Positions 25,359 to 35,712 of a stretch of 64,000 bases of DNA are shown here, piece after piece (the stretch's first letter is position 1; the number at the start of each line of letters is the position of its first letter). Source of the stretch: Chrysoperla carnea. Its lineage: Eukaryota > Arthropoda > Insecta > Neuroptera > Chrysopidae. A program made the position numbers and the translations under genes. The notes beneath the pieces were generated by a model. The model did not search any database and was not told the origin of the DNA. It saw nothing but the letters and a program-made list of their open reading frames with translations. The DNA lies in assembly GCF_905475395.1 (NCBI RefSeq), contig NC_058339.1:38325172-38389171 (forward strand), given 5' to 3'.

Positions 25359-26800
25359 TTTCGTATCTATAATTAAGGAGATGTTAAAATAATTTACGTA
25401 TTCTCTATTTCACAATCTATGTTCGACGAATAATACGTTTCCTTCATCATCATAAGTTCCTATCTATTTTTGTATTAGAAATCGATATTGCAGCTATATA
25501 TTCGATAGAAACAATTGAGTCGAAACTCATTCTAAGTCACTTTCTACATGAAATCCATTTAGTTAACTTATTCCTTGAAGTAAGAAGAATGTAAGTCAAT
25601 ATTTCCTATTTTTGTCCATTTAATGATGAGTAATTATTTCCAATCAAGGACCTGTCTCCTCTGGTGTGACCTTAGCTTTACTTTACACATGCATCAACAT
25701 AGTTCGATTGAAACTCCAAACTTAAATAGGAAGTGACATTAAAATTAGCTTTAATAGGGTAAGATCTTTACTTTTCCCCATCAACATTAAGGATAGAGTA
25801 GTAACACGTGTTACAGCCGTGGACATGATAATAATGCCATTTTTAACCGCAATATTCCGCGAAGATAATTTATTTATATATATCCATAAATCGAATGCAA
25901 ATTTATATAGAAATTTAAAGTTTAAAATTAATAAATGTACGCTACATAGTTATTTCACTAGTCATAAAACACGTACTAGATTTCATTAAAAAGAACTCGA
26001 AACGCGTACGCATTACATTTAATAACGGAATAACCTCAAAACTTTTAACATCTCTTCAAAATAATAACTTTTTTCAAACGGTTTTAAAAATTTAAGTAAT
26101 TTTAAGTCCCAAGACTTACTTTTTAGATAGCTCTAAATAATTTTCTCTACAAAGTAACGAGGTAAAATAAATGTGATCAAATTATCAGTATTCTTAGATT
26201 TTAAATTACATATTTAAGTATTTAATTTAAATTATTAAGTTAAATTTATTATATATATAAATTTTTTTTAAATAATATTTATTGGAACTTTAAATTTAAT
26301 TTGGCTTTTCTTAGAGTTATTGTTAGGTATGAAAAAGAACTCATCATATGAAATAAGTTCTTTTATAAATTGCGTACCTATTTGAGAATAAATTTGCTTT
26401 AACTTTCGAATAAAAATAGCACTGACTTCAGTGATATATGAATTGTTTTCAAATTTTGAAATTCTTTTGTCTCAGATAGATACACAAAATAAGATTTTAA
26501 TTGTTCCAAAATTCTTTATATTTTAGAAGATAGGCAACTGAATATGCAAACTCTTAAAGATGTCTATTTTATTCAAAAAACAAATAATTTGTCTTTGTAA
26601 ATAATTATGGAACATTCGAAAATTTGAAATGATTTTTATATAATAAGATCTTTGTAATTTAATATTTAATATAATTAAAAAATTTTGAATGCATTTGTCG
26701 TATTTGCTCATTTTTCTTAAAAGACGGGTGGTTTTATGAAAATTTTTCCTGCGGTTTTCCCAAGCATGTTGAAAAAGTACGTTAATAATGCGTTATCACA
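25359..26800. other. Serpin 3' flank and intergenic DNA
   Basis: A poly(A) signal AATAAA is at 25930-25935, about 570 bp after the serpin stop, and could end the transcript. A perfect 14-bp palindrome with an E-box, GTAACACGTGTTAC, lies at 25801-25814. The remainder is AT-rich with one meaningless 62-codon minus frame. Confidence 0.4.
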
Positions 26801-27475
26801 TTTGCCTGTGTTATCAAAAAAATTTTTCTACTTTATGACGTCATCAGAATCGAAAAAATTGAATTTTGCTCTATCACATCCAAATTTTATCCAATTTTGA
26901 TGAACCAAGTATATGTAATTTTACTAAATTTGAGTCATATTTTTCAAATTTGAGATCAAAATTAACCTACCTCTAATAGATTTTCAGAATGTGGAATCCT
27001 GGTCCCGGAATTAAGCACATTAGTGATAGCTAACAAAAAATTGACATCACAGCTGAAAAGAATGACCCAAAATTAGGGGGTTTCAAAAAAAATTACAATA
27101 AGATCGGATCAAATTTGCCTGTGTTATCTAAAAAATCGAATTTTTTACTTAATGACGTCATCAGAATCCAAAAAATTTAATTTTGCTCTATCACATCCAA
27201 ATTTTATCCAATTTTGATAAACCAAGTATGCAATCCTACTAAATTTGGGTCATACTTTTCAAATTTGTGACCGAAATTAACCTAGCTATAATAGGTTTCA
27301 ATAATGTGGAGTCCTGGCCCCGAAATTGAGCACATAAGTGATAGCTAGCGAAAAACTGGCATCACATCTGAAAAGAATGACCCATGAATGAAAATTAGTG
27401 GTTTTCAAAAAAAATTCCAATAAGATCGGATCAAATTTGCATCTGTTATCAAAAAATCGAATTTTTTTACTTAAA
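26801..27475. repeat. Tandem repeat of ~315-bp units (2 full, 1 partial)
   Basis: The unit start TTTGCCTGTGTTATC recurs at 26801, 27114 and (as TTTGCATCTGTTATC) 27436, giving periods of 313 and 322 bp. Units share long strings such as TGACGTCATCAGAATC, CTATCACATCCAAATTTTAT and TAAGATCGGATCAAATTTGC. The last is at the unit ends. TGACGTCA, a full CRE palindrome, occurs in both complete units. No coding frame runs through. It looks like a short satellite array or the internal repeats of a mobile element. Confidence 0.8.
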
Positions 27476-28148
27476 TTAAAATTTGTTTTGGCCTATTGAG
27501 GAAAATAGATAATTAAAAAAGTTACTATAGTAACTTGTAATTACTTTACATTTGGCAGTAATTTGGCAGTTTTTCCCATGCATGTGAGTGAAAAAAGTAG
27601 TTCTTATGTCACGGGCGTAGATAAATAAATTTAACAGCTGCCCAAAACCACAAGCAACAGTTCATAAAATGATTCATTTCTTGTTTATTCAAATTAAATG
27701 TAAAAAACAAATTATAAACAAATTTTATAAAATTTCTAATCATAAAGAAACAATTATTCAATTCACTATTTGTCATCTTTGACTTTAAGCCATAAAATTT
27801 AATAAATTCTTTTATCGTATTTAATTAAACAATTAACAAATTAAAATTACCATTTAAAAAAAAAACCAAACGTTAGATATGACTTTAGAATTCAGACCAA
27901 TCTGTTTCTAATTAGAGATTAGGTAAATTATTACATATTTCGATTTAACTAAGTCTAACCGAGAAATTTCAAATAATGTATTTTAAAATTGTATTACTAA
28001 TGTAAATATGTGTTTCTGTAACCAGCTCCGAAACCCCGCAAATTAAGTTGTACTATTGTTGTAAGTTATTTGCCTAACTTGTACCTACATAACATTCGAC
28101 TAACTTACCTAAATAAAAAAACAATTTGAAAACTAAAACAATCTAAAT

Positions 28149-28270
28149 TGACTATTAAAGCAACCCAGAGAACTAGGTTCAATCTGATGTCAGAACATGA
28201 TGTACCCCCATCTAGCTCTGTAACTTTTGTTTAAGTTTTTTTTTATTTCTTTAACTACAAAACGAACTAT
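28149..28270 (+). repeat. Dispersed repeat, copy 2
   Basis: This is the partner of 7052-7180 (see there), with shared words in the same order and strand. Divergence is about 15-20 per cent by eye, so both are old. Confidence 0.7.
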
Positions 28271-29944
28271 TAGCCATAATAGATTAAAATGGTCCACTCT
28301 CTATACCTATACCGGGTGATCAGAATAAATGATCAATAATTTGGGAGTTAACAACGTGCACGAAAGCAAACATTTTGGTACAGAGAACATGTGACCGAAA
28401 ACGCTCCTCTTTAGAGATACAGGAATTAGAACTTTATTTGCATATTGTGTCGAATTTTTGAAGTTTTTTCGAACAAAAGCTATTAGTAGTTTTAAGAAAA
28501 AAATTTTTGGTATTTAAAATTTGGCTCTATCTTTAACAGATTGAGAGCGGATATCACAAACTTGGTGAACATGAAAAATGGTTTTTTTTCATTGTAGAGA
28601 CACCTTAAAACATACAGATATCATAATAAACTTATTAATTTCTATTTTCCGGACACATACAACAACTTTTTATAATAAAGATATAAATATCCATTATTAT
28701 TAAATGATACTCTGGAAACATACAAAATAATTAGAATATACCTAAAAAATTTTAATATATTCGCTACAGATATAAATTACCTGGCAGGCAGCTGAATAAC
28801 TAAAGATAAATATTTACATACGTACCTTTGCACACACTCATAATGTGTATGAACATACGTATGTACTATGTAAGTATGCATGCATGTATGTAAGTACCCA
28901 GTAACGCAGTACCAAAGAAGGTACCAAATTCGAAAAATCTATTTGAATTTTATTAAGAAAGCCGATAATAAAACAACCAAACATTACTACAGAGGACAGC
29001 TGATCTAACCTTGAACAGATGTGATATTATTTTAAATTGTACTCAGATTTTTATGTAATTCAATACCATAATAGCTGTACATCACAGCTTTGCACATTAC
29101 TAAGTAAGTAAGAAATAAAAGTATAATCTTTACATAGTAAAAAAGCAGTCACTATCCGCGCCAATCTGTCTGTTTATCCCCTATTTCCTTCTGAATCATG
29201 CAACGGATTTTGGAACGGTTTTTACCATCGCACCGTGTACATAATGTTTCCCAGAAGGTTTTTATGTGTAGTACATCCTAATTAAAAGCTCTATCATAGA
29301 GATAATACGATAGAGCTTTATAGACATAGGAAACACAATAACTGAGTTTTTGACCGCAGTGAGAGAAGCATAAAGAGACGGAAATTGTAGGCGTATAAGA
29401 GATTTTTTATCTGTCTCACTACAGGTATACGCACCTACTTTATCTGTATCTATACCGCAATCAATCGTTTGGCGGCGACTTTACAGCTCTATGGTACTAT
29501 CTCTATTACTTTAATGCATACACATATAAAAAAGATTAATGTAATTATTTTTGATAGCAAAAATTTTTTAATAATTGATAAAAATATTAAAATGATTGTT
29601 TTATTTTCTTTTGAGTCACTATGCCGTTTAAATGTCGTTGTATAGTGTGGCAATGTGCAGTTCTTCAAAAAATTAAAGGTCCCATAGTTTCATGGAAAAC
29701 TATAAAATTTATAAGTACAAAATTTATATAAGAACCCTAACTACAAACTTTATAAAACACTAGAAAAACTATCGCAGTAGAACTTTTCATTTTAATAAGT
29801 GATTACCTTTTATTTCGGACAGTTTGTAAAAAAACTTAATGTGATAAAATGAATAGCAAATATATTGCATCTTTTTCCAACTTAAAACTGTCTGTGCGAA
29901 ACAATAATGAATCGCAATTGAATTGAAAAGTTCATTATAAAAGA

Positions 29945-30090
29945 TTAGGCGAGCAAATATGCACAGTACATTAAAATGTAAAATGAAGTCGATTTCTTTT
30001 ATCTTTTTATTCAATGAAAAAATCAGCTGAGTCTAACAAATATGGTTTACATTTTCTTTACTCGTGGCGCTGACATCTTAGCACTAAAAT
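29945..30090 (+). repeat. CGCTGACATC dispersed repeat, copy 1
   Basis: The 3' block TTTACATTTTCTTTACTCGTGGCGCTGACATCTTAGC matches 42700-42856 and 58840-58918 in the same orientation. Copies 1 and 2 also share GAGCAAATATG and CACATTAAAAT further upstream. It is an unnamed short interspersed repeat with no coding potential. Confidence 0.7.
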
Positions 30091-31109
30091 TTTTTGGTCA
30101 TTCGATTCTCTTAGAGTCTTAGACAATAATAAAAACTATAAATTGGGATATATTATTATGTGATTTCTAGTTTAGAAATTTAGAAAGGGTGTGTTTGTGT
30201 ACGGAATTATGTCATTTATGAGTTAATAAACATAATTTTTTAATTAAATGCTGTTTTAAAGTATACCTAAAGATTAAGGGTCTGTCAGACTCCACGTTTC
30301 CACAAACGAGATTATTTTTCACGTATCCACTGCCGTGTTACTGGGGTAAATTTTATAATATCCTTGTATTGGTAAACATGGAATGTATAATCGAATTTTA
30401 CTAATAACAATAATTTAAATTATTGACATACATACAGAATGACCGGTATGATTTAAAGCGATCCTTAAATGTTCCAAAGAGAACGCTTATTTAATAATTT
30501 GTAATTTTTCTTGTAAAGTAAAAAAATTGTAACATTATGAAACATACCCATAATAGTATTAAAAAATGATTAACAAATTAACGACACACCATACTGTTTT
30601 TATTTTCAATAAAATCTTATATATTATTTCTGTAGCCGGTTTTTTCCAGTCCACACGATATCTTCCATATTCCTGTATCAAATTCCATGATGTATTCCTC
30701 ATTTTTAAGCTTATCGTGCTTAACATTATAGTATGTATTATTGTCTCACCGTGTGTGAGTTTTATTGGAGGCGTTTCCATGGTAAAGATACACTACTTTA
30801 ATTATAGAATTGTATGGATGCATATATAATTGTATGGATTGCAGTTATGACTTAGATTGAAAATTTAATATTATTGTCTCACCAATTTAAATAAATAATT
30901 ATGATAATTTACATTTGAAAAATAATATTTGTGCAATTTGACTTCTTATTTTCGCAATTTTTAATGCATTAAGTTTAATTATTTAGTGTATTTCAATAAT
31001 TTTAATTTGAAATTTTCTACAAGATTAACATGTAAAGAATTGCAAATTAGTCATAACAGCCTCCTTTATCGCCAAAATTTTTCACTGGAAGCGCTGGCAT
31101 CGATTTTGT

Positions 31110-31300
31110 TGTCCCTACCATGACTACGCACACAACGAATCCGGGAATATTAGTTATGTATGTGTGACCCCATAGTCATGTTATATATACGCGACTGCGG
31201 TTCCCTAAGTGTGACTATCTTTCTTTACTTACATGACGAAAAAAAACAAACGATTTGAAAACTAACTCAGTCAATTGTTTGTTTTCACTTGTTTTTAATC
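31110..31300 (-). mobile_element. Dispersed element, partial inverted copy C
   Basis: On the minus strand this reads AACAATTGACTGAGTTAG, then ATGTAAGTAAAGAAAGATAG, then CACACATACATAACTAATAT. The order is the same as in copy A (20808-21330). Only the 5' third of the element is present. It lies about 650 bp upstream of the menin start codon. Confidence 0.65.
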
Positions 31301-31460
31301 CAACCAAAAAGTAAAAAAAGAGATTTCATTAAAGAGTGCCTTGGGACTTTTGAAAGATAGTATGTTTCCTTAATTTCGAAAGTTCTAACACCTGTTGAAT
31401 TTTTTAAACTATTTTTCGAACCACTTTATATATTATTTACTTATATTCATTTATTTTTGT

Positions 31461-31484
31461 TTATTATTATTATTATTATTATTA
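31461..31484. repeat. (TTA)n microsatellite
   Basis: About eight uninterrupted TTA units. No other feature overlaps it. Confidence 0.85.
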
Positions 31485-31745
31485 CTGTATTATGTTTACG
31501 ACAGTGTCTTATTTGTTTATGCGATTTTACAATTATATTTATTAGTTTCATGACAAGTTCATCATAATAGTATTTTGTTTATAACAAGCTTACGATTGTC
31601 TTTTGTTTATGACAAGTTGATAATCTTTTGTTTATATTTAAAGTGTATGTACAGTGTAATAGTAACGATGTTCAAATGTTATATAATATTTAAATCCAAG
31701 CTCTAATTATGATTATTTTGTGTATAGTTTGGAGTGAGAAAACAC

Positions 31746-31808
31746 TATAAAAGCTTATTTAACAAACATATTGGCCGGCAGGTGCGCGACATGATATCAC
31801 GTGATCAA
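31746..31808 (+). promoter_or_regulatory. Candidate menin core promoter
   Basis: A TATA-like TATAAAAG (31746-31753) lies about 200 bp before the menin ATG. About 45 bp after it is a perfect 10-bp palindrome, ATCACGTGAT, with an E-box CACGTG near 31799. A start site near 31780 would give a 170-nt leader. Both motifs are common by chance, so this is a suggestion only. The leader has an out-of-frame ATG at 31946 that encodes Met-Tyr-Gly-Gly and stops, overlapping the real start. Confidence 0.35.
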
Positions 31809-31949
31809 ATATTCGGACATAAACCTATACACAAGAAACATACACACAAATTTATAGATAGTCCACAGTCACAGTGTACTAAAAAGACGTAAAAAACTAT
31901 TCCTCATATGTAGACGTAGAGGTGAATATTATTTGGTTGGTGTGTATGT

Positions 31950-34900
31950 ATGGCGGTTGACAGCCAATGCCAGTCGAACGACATGGCGGGCATTATTAGG
32001 GATAATGATCGTACATTATTCCCTATTAAAAATATATCATCAGTGTTAGATATATTTAAAAATCAATTAGAAAATAGTCCTGAACCAGATTTGGCTTTGT
32101 TATCAATAATTGTTGGTGCTGTTGAAAATTCATTGACATGTAATAGAGGAAGCGCCAATTTGGAATTATATCAACCAATGGATTCATCTAGTTTACCAAC
32201 ATTGGAATTACATATCGCTGATGCTTTATATACAAAATTTCATTCATTAATCAAAAGTTCTGTTGATATGACTAAATATAAGAATAAATCATATGCGTCA
32301 CGGGAAATTGTTAAACGTGTGTCAGATGTTATATGGAATTCATTAACGCGCAGTTACTATAAAGATCGCGCACATTTACAAAGTTTATATAGTTATTTGA
32401 CAGGCAACAAATTAGATTGTTTTGGGGTTGCTTTTGCAGTTGTTGCCGGTTGTCAAGTGTTAGGTTTTAGTGATGTACATTTAGCATTATCTGAAGATCA
32501 TGCATGGGTTGTGTTTGGAGAGAATGGCACAGAAACGTCGGAGGTTACTTGGCACGGTAAAGGTAATGAAGATAAGCGAGGGCAAAGTATTGGTTTAGGT
32601 GTATCTTCACGATCGTGGTTATATGTAAATAATTGTCCTGTGATTTGTACACGATCTATGGAAGTTGCGGCATTAGTTTCGGCGATTAATCCTTCGTTAA
32701 ATGCAACAAATGACGCGTACGAAGTTGCACTGTTACAGCAAGAGTTATTATGGTTGTTGTATGATTTAGGTCATTTAACAAAGTATCCAATGGCTTTAGG
32801 AAATCTTGGGGATTTAGAAGAAATTGCATCTACACCTGGCAGGTAAATGTTTTAAGTTATTTCATAGAAACAATGAATTTGCATGACAATTCACTAATTT
32901 TCAAGATTAATTGTATACACATTTAGGTAGGTTTACAAATAAACTAAATATGTAGCTACTTAAGGAGCCTTTGATTCAAAGTTCAAAGTGTTCATTTAAA
33001 TTTTTAAGCTTAAAGTTATACAAAGATATCTGAAATGAGAGCGAGTTAAAAAGTATTTATTCTGTATTAAATTTTGGGAATACATATATAGTGTGTCCCC
33101 GGATAGAGGTAACTATACTTGTAAATTTTTTGCTTATTATGAAAAGTATGTAGGTATATTTAAAACTTCTTAATAATATACAGGGTAGCAAAAAATTTGG
33201 AATCACTATTTTTATTTTTGGTGAACTACCCTTCTTTTTTATAAGTTGGCGAAATGTTACTAAGAAAAGTTACTCGCAATTAAAAATTATGACTCTATAC
33301 AAAATATCAATCCGTGTACTTTAATTATAGCATCATTTTTTATTTGAACAAAAGCTCTAATTATAAAAAAAAAACGTAAGAAAGAAAATAATAATAAATC
33401 AATTAATATGTACTATCCGTGATTGTAATTTTTTTGTGGACTAGTTTAGAAAATTAAAAACAAAATTTATTTTCTCGGAAAACATTCAATAAGAATGGAA
33501 TATTATTATATTCTTGATATTTTGTATAGAGTCATAATTGTTAATTTCGAGTAATTTTTTTAGTAACATTTTGTCAACTTTTAAAAACGAAGGGTAGTTT
33601 ACCCAAAAAAAAAATAATGATGCCAAATTTTTGGCTACTCTATACATTATTTAGAAGTTTTAAATATTCCTACATACTTTTCATAATAAGTAAAACTTCT
33701 TATAAAGAATACTTTTTTTCTTAAAATGCAAATAAGAAAATTTACAAGTATAGTTACCTCTATTCGGGGACACACTGTATAAAGAAATGTCCGCTAACTA
33801 GAAAATTTTATTTACTGTATACTGCATGTATTTTTCGCTACGAAATACAAAAGGAATCGATTAAGCGTATGTCACACATGCATAAATCTAGGATTTCGTA
33901 GGTTATTGTACAAAGCAAAAGTAACTACTAATGTACTAACTAGCAAAAATAAATTTCTTGAGTCAATTTGTAAAATAAATTTAAAAGCAAAATAAAACTG
34001 AGAAGTGAAAATTTGTATTTTCGCAAAATTATTAACAATGTGCCCCTCCTCTTCTATTTAAGGTCTATCGCACATTAAGACAATGTTTGAATAAAAACCT
34101 GAATTTTTGATATGTTATTAATTTCTAACGTATAAAAGAATTTTTTGGAAAAAATCGAACTAAGTAAATCTAGCAAATATCTTTAGTAAATGTTAGCTGT
34201 TTATTATTTATAAATGAAGGGTTTCATTATTATTTTAATAGAAATAATTTTTATTCACAATTAACACGTAAGAGTGAGCTAGCGATAAAGAGTAGAGAGA
34301 GAAAACATAAGTAAACAATATGATAAACTACCTTCGTATCCGATTCGATCCGATATTTTCGAAGTTTTTATTAAGATGAAATTTTATCAAAGTTTTAAAA
34401 TGAGTGTACCTTTGTTTTTTCAAATAATTATCTTATAATTATTCAACCTCGATTTTCTGTTTTTCAGACCGCCATGTGCTACGCTATTTAAAGAAGCGAT
34501 TAAATCAGCTAAAACATATTACAGCAATCATCACGTTTACCCTTACACGTATCAAGGCGGATATTTTTATCGTAATAAAATGTACAAAGAGGCTTTTGAA
34601 AGTTGGGCAAATGCAGCAGATGTTATTAGACAGTAAGTTTTCTAGTTTTCATATTGATTTTCTATTTTCAATAGCAATATATTTTGTAATTATAATTCGA
34701 AAAAAACCAACGCGAGTAACTCTTTATAATATATAGAGATAGCTATGGTTCACGGATCCTAGGATACTAACTCCTTCCTGTTCAATTACACTATTAAATA
34801 TTTTTTTGCAGATACAATTACTCCAGGGACGATGAGGAAATTTACAAAGAATTTTTAGAAATTGCCAATGACTTGATACCATATGTAATAAAAGTGGTAA

Positions 34901-35712
34901 GTTCAGGTCATTCAGCACGATCAATATTAAAAGATCCAGAATGTTTTGCATACTTATTACGCTTCTATGATGGCATATGCCAATGGGAAGAGGGTAGTGC
35001 AACACCGGTATTACATATCGGTTGGGCTAAATCACTTGTAAATACAATATCGAAGTTTGATTCAGATATACGTGCACAAGTAATCATTATATGTGAAGAC
35101 GTTGAACCAAATACAACCGCTTCTTCAGAGGATATTAAATCTAATGATATTGAAACGAACAACGGCCGCTATGTGAATAATAACAATAATTATTGTACGG
35201 CAAAAGATGACGGCGATGAATTTATTAAAGTACTCGAGTCAAAAGTCACTGCGAAGACAAGTCAGAAAATAAATTTACATCCAAGTATAGAAGCATTGAC
35301 AGCCGCATGTGGGGAGAAAATTTTAAATCCGGAATATTTATTACAAGGTGGAGGTGAACCGTTTGTTGGAACAAGTGTCGAAAAAGATACCGACTCGACA
35401 TCTTCATCACCGTCACATGCAGGTACGTCTAAAGAAATTGTAGATATTAAGTCCGATGTAATTGAAAAAACCAATAAAAAATGTGAAAATAATATTGTTA
35501 TTGAAAAAGAGGAAGAAGTTGATAAAAAACCTACGGTTCGACTTTATAGTCAAAAAATGAAAGGTTTAAAAGATTTATTATTAGCCGAAAAATTAAATAC
35601 TCAGGCAATATCATTACAATTAACAGCACAATCACAGGTACAGGTTGGTAAAAAAGGTCGTGGTGATTTAGATACAGTTAATGTACGACCTAAACGAACG
35701 CGTCGTGAATAA
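31950..35712 (+). CDS. Menin (652 aa)
   Basis: Menin is a nuclear scaffold that joins MLL/COMPASS histone H3K4 methyltransferases to their targets; it is a tumour suppressor in mammals. Coding exons are 31950-32842, 34468-34632 and 34812-35712, all GT-AG, giving 652 residues against about 610 in human. The N-terminus has [16 protein letters not shown]. The transglutaminase-like middle has [19 protein letters not shown] and [13 protein letters not shown], then [11 protein letters not shown]. Exon 2 carries SAKTYY and [13 protein letters not shown], and exon 3 starts at [33 protein letters not shown] and the C-terminal KMKGLKDLL...[10 protein letters not shown] block are clear. The tail RPKRTRRE is a likely nuclear signal. 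The acidic linker (about residues 430-600) is low complexity. Met12 (31983) is an alternative start in good context. Intron 1 contains a palindromic element. Confidence 0.96.
33089..33777. mobile_element. 689-bp palindromic MITE in menin intron 1
   Basis: The ends are TAGTGTGTCCCCGGATAGAG and, inverted, CAGTGTGTCCCCGAATAGAG. They are flanked by TA on both sides (33087-33088, 33778-33779), as expected for a Tc1/mariner-type TA target. The long arms (about 33089-33315 and 33508-33777) also share ACTTGTAAATTTT and TATGACTCTATACAAAATATC. The AT-rich interior (about 190 bp) has no frame. It is a non-autonomous element; the parent transposase is not in the window. Confidence 0.75.

Larger units (their letters stand above)
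27476..31949. other. Intergenic DNA upstream of menin
   Basis: No gene other than the menin 5' region at the right end. Repeats found here are the dispersed copy at 28149-28270, an 11-bp-arm hairpin at 29284-29318 (AAAGCTCTATC/GATAGAGCTTT), the CGCTGACATC repeat at 29945-30090, the inverted partial repeat at 31110-31300 and a (TTA)n microsatellite at 31461-31484. Small overlapping frames near 30560-30830 on both strands are AT-driven. Confidence 0.45.

Noticed and set aside
34724-35474. Three minus-strand frames opposite menin exon 3
   Set aside because: They overlap a clearly conserved menin coding exon and have no features of their own.
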